Origin: Flavivirga rizhaonensis
Lineage (GTDB): Bacteria; Bacteroidota; Bacteroidia; Flavobacteriales; Flavobacteriaceae
Reading direction: 5' to 3'
NCBI RefSeq assembly: GCF_004791695.1
Contig: NZ_SRSO01000004.1
Coordinates: forward strand, 124,001 to 188,000
DNA length: 64,000 nt
The notes beneath the pieces are model-generated. The model saw nothing but the letters and a program-made list of their open reading frames with translations. It did no database searches and was not told the origin of the DNA. This document shows, in pieces, positions 63,956 through 64,000 of this stretch; positions within the stretch are counted from its first letter, which is position 1, and each line of letters begins with the position of its first letter. A program made the translations under genes and the position numbers.

Positions 63956-64000
63956 AGTTACTTCTTTTTAGTAGTTATTTAAATATATTATTTTACTTTT

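Noticed and set aside
1..64000. tRNA, rRNA or tmRNA genes, prophage or conjugation genes
   Set aside because: No such sequence was recognised on either strand by reading.

Overview
The window is a low-GC, gene-dense chromosomal segment of a member of the Flavobacteriaceae (Bacteroidota), probably marine. The evidence is a type IX secretion (T9SS) cargo/SprF pair, gliding-type C-terminal sorting domains, menaquinone genes, a MutS2-like protein without a Smr domain, DUF6520 and DUF2911 proteins, and promoters of the Bacteroidota form TTG-N19/20-TAnnTTTG. No tRNA, rRNA, CRISPR array, transposase or phage gene was recognised. The species cannot be named from the sequence.

Layout. 0-1.4 kb: a minus-strand redox/stress block (FMN reductase, MarR regulator, start of a likely pirin gene) with candidate operators at both ends. 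1.5-5.7 kb: acyl-CoA carboxylase beta subunit, a membrane-anchored protein with MORN-like repeats, and DoxX. 5.9-9.3 kb: a vWA protein with a SusC-like N-terminus, a palindromic mobile-like element, and SppA. 9.4-14.9 kb: menaquinone cluster menB-menA-(metal hydrolase)-menC-(CPBP protease)-menE with an internal promoter. 15-23.2 kb: papain-like protease, ung, holA, HsdR-N protein, glycosyltransferase, OmpA lipoprotein, phospholipase-D lipoprotein, Sua5/YciO protein. 23.2-31.8 kb: esterase, a frameshifted small gene in a 0.8 kb gap, uvrD/pcrA, M20 hydrolase, glutamate-synthase-like protein, a conserved membrane protein, patatin. 32.1-39.2 kb: a 2027-residue SprB-like surface protein and its SprF-type partner. 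39.4-45.5 kb: a MarR-controlled RND efflux operon. 45.7-57.4 kb: M1 peptidase, a second T9SS type B cargo, recG, a T9SS cargo remnant, miaE, a DUF2911/TPR protein, mutS2, a DCC protein. 57.5-59.7 kb: a second copy of the palindromic element and a DUF6520/MauE-like pair. 59.9-64 kb: DUF1704, N-formylglutamate amidohydrolase, sulfurtransferase and glutathione synthetase.

The most interesting items are: (i) the glutathione-synthetase / rhodanese / N-formylglutamate amidohydrolase / DUF1704 cluster, whose joint function is unknown; (ii) the MauE-like membrane protein with a long C-terminal extracytoplasmic domain beside a small four-cysteine exported protein; (iii) short dispersed repeats that appear to lie in frame inside menE and recG; (iv) two copies of a ~140 bp palindromic MITE-like element 50 kb apart; (v) three genes with apparent small indels, mostly in homopolymers, which are either true decay or assembly errors.
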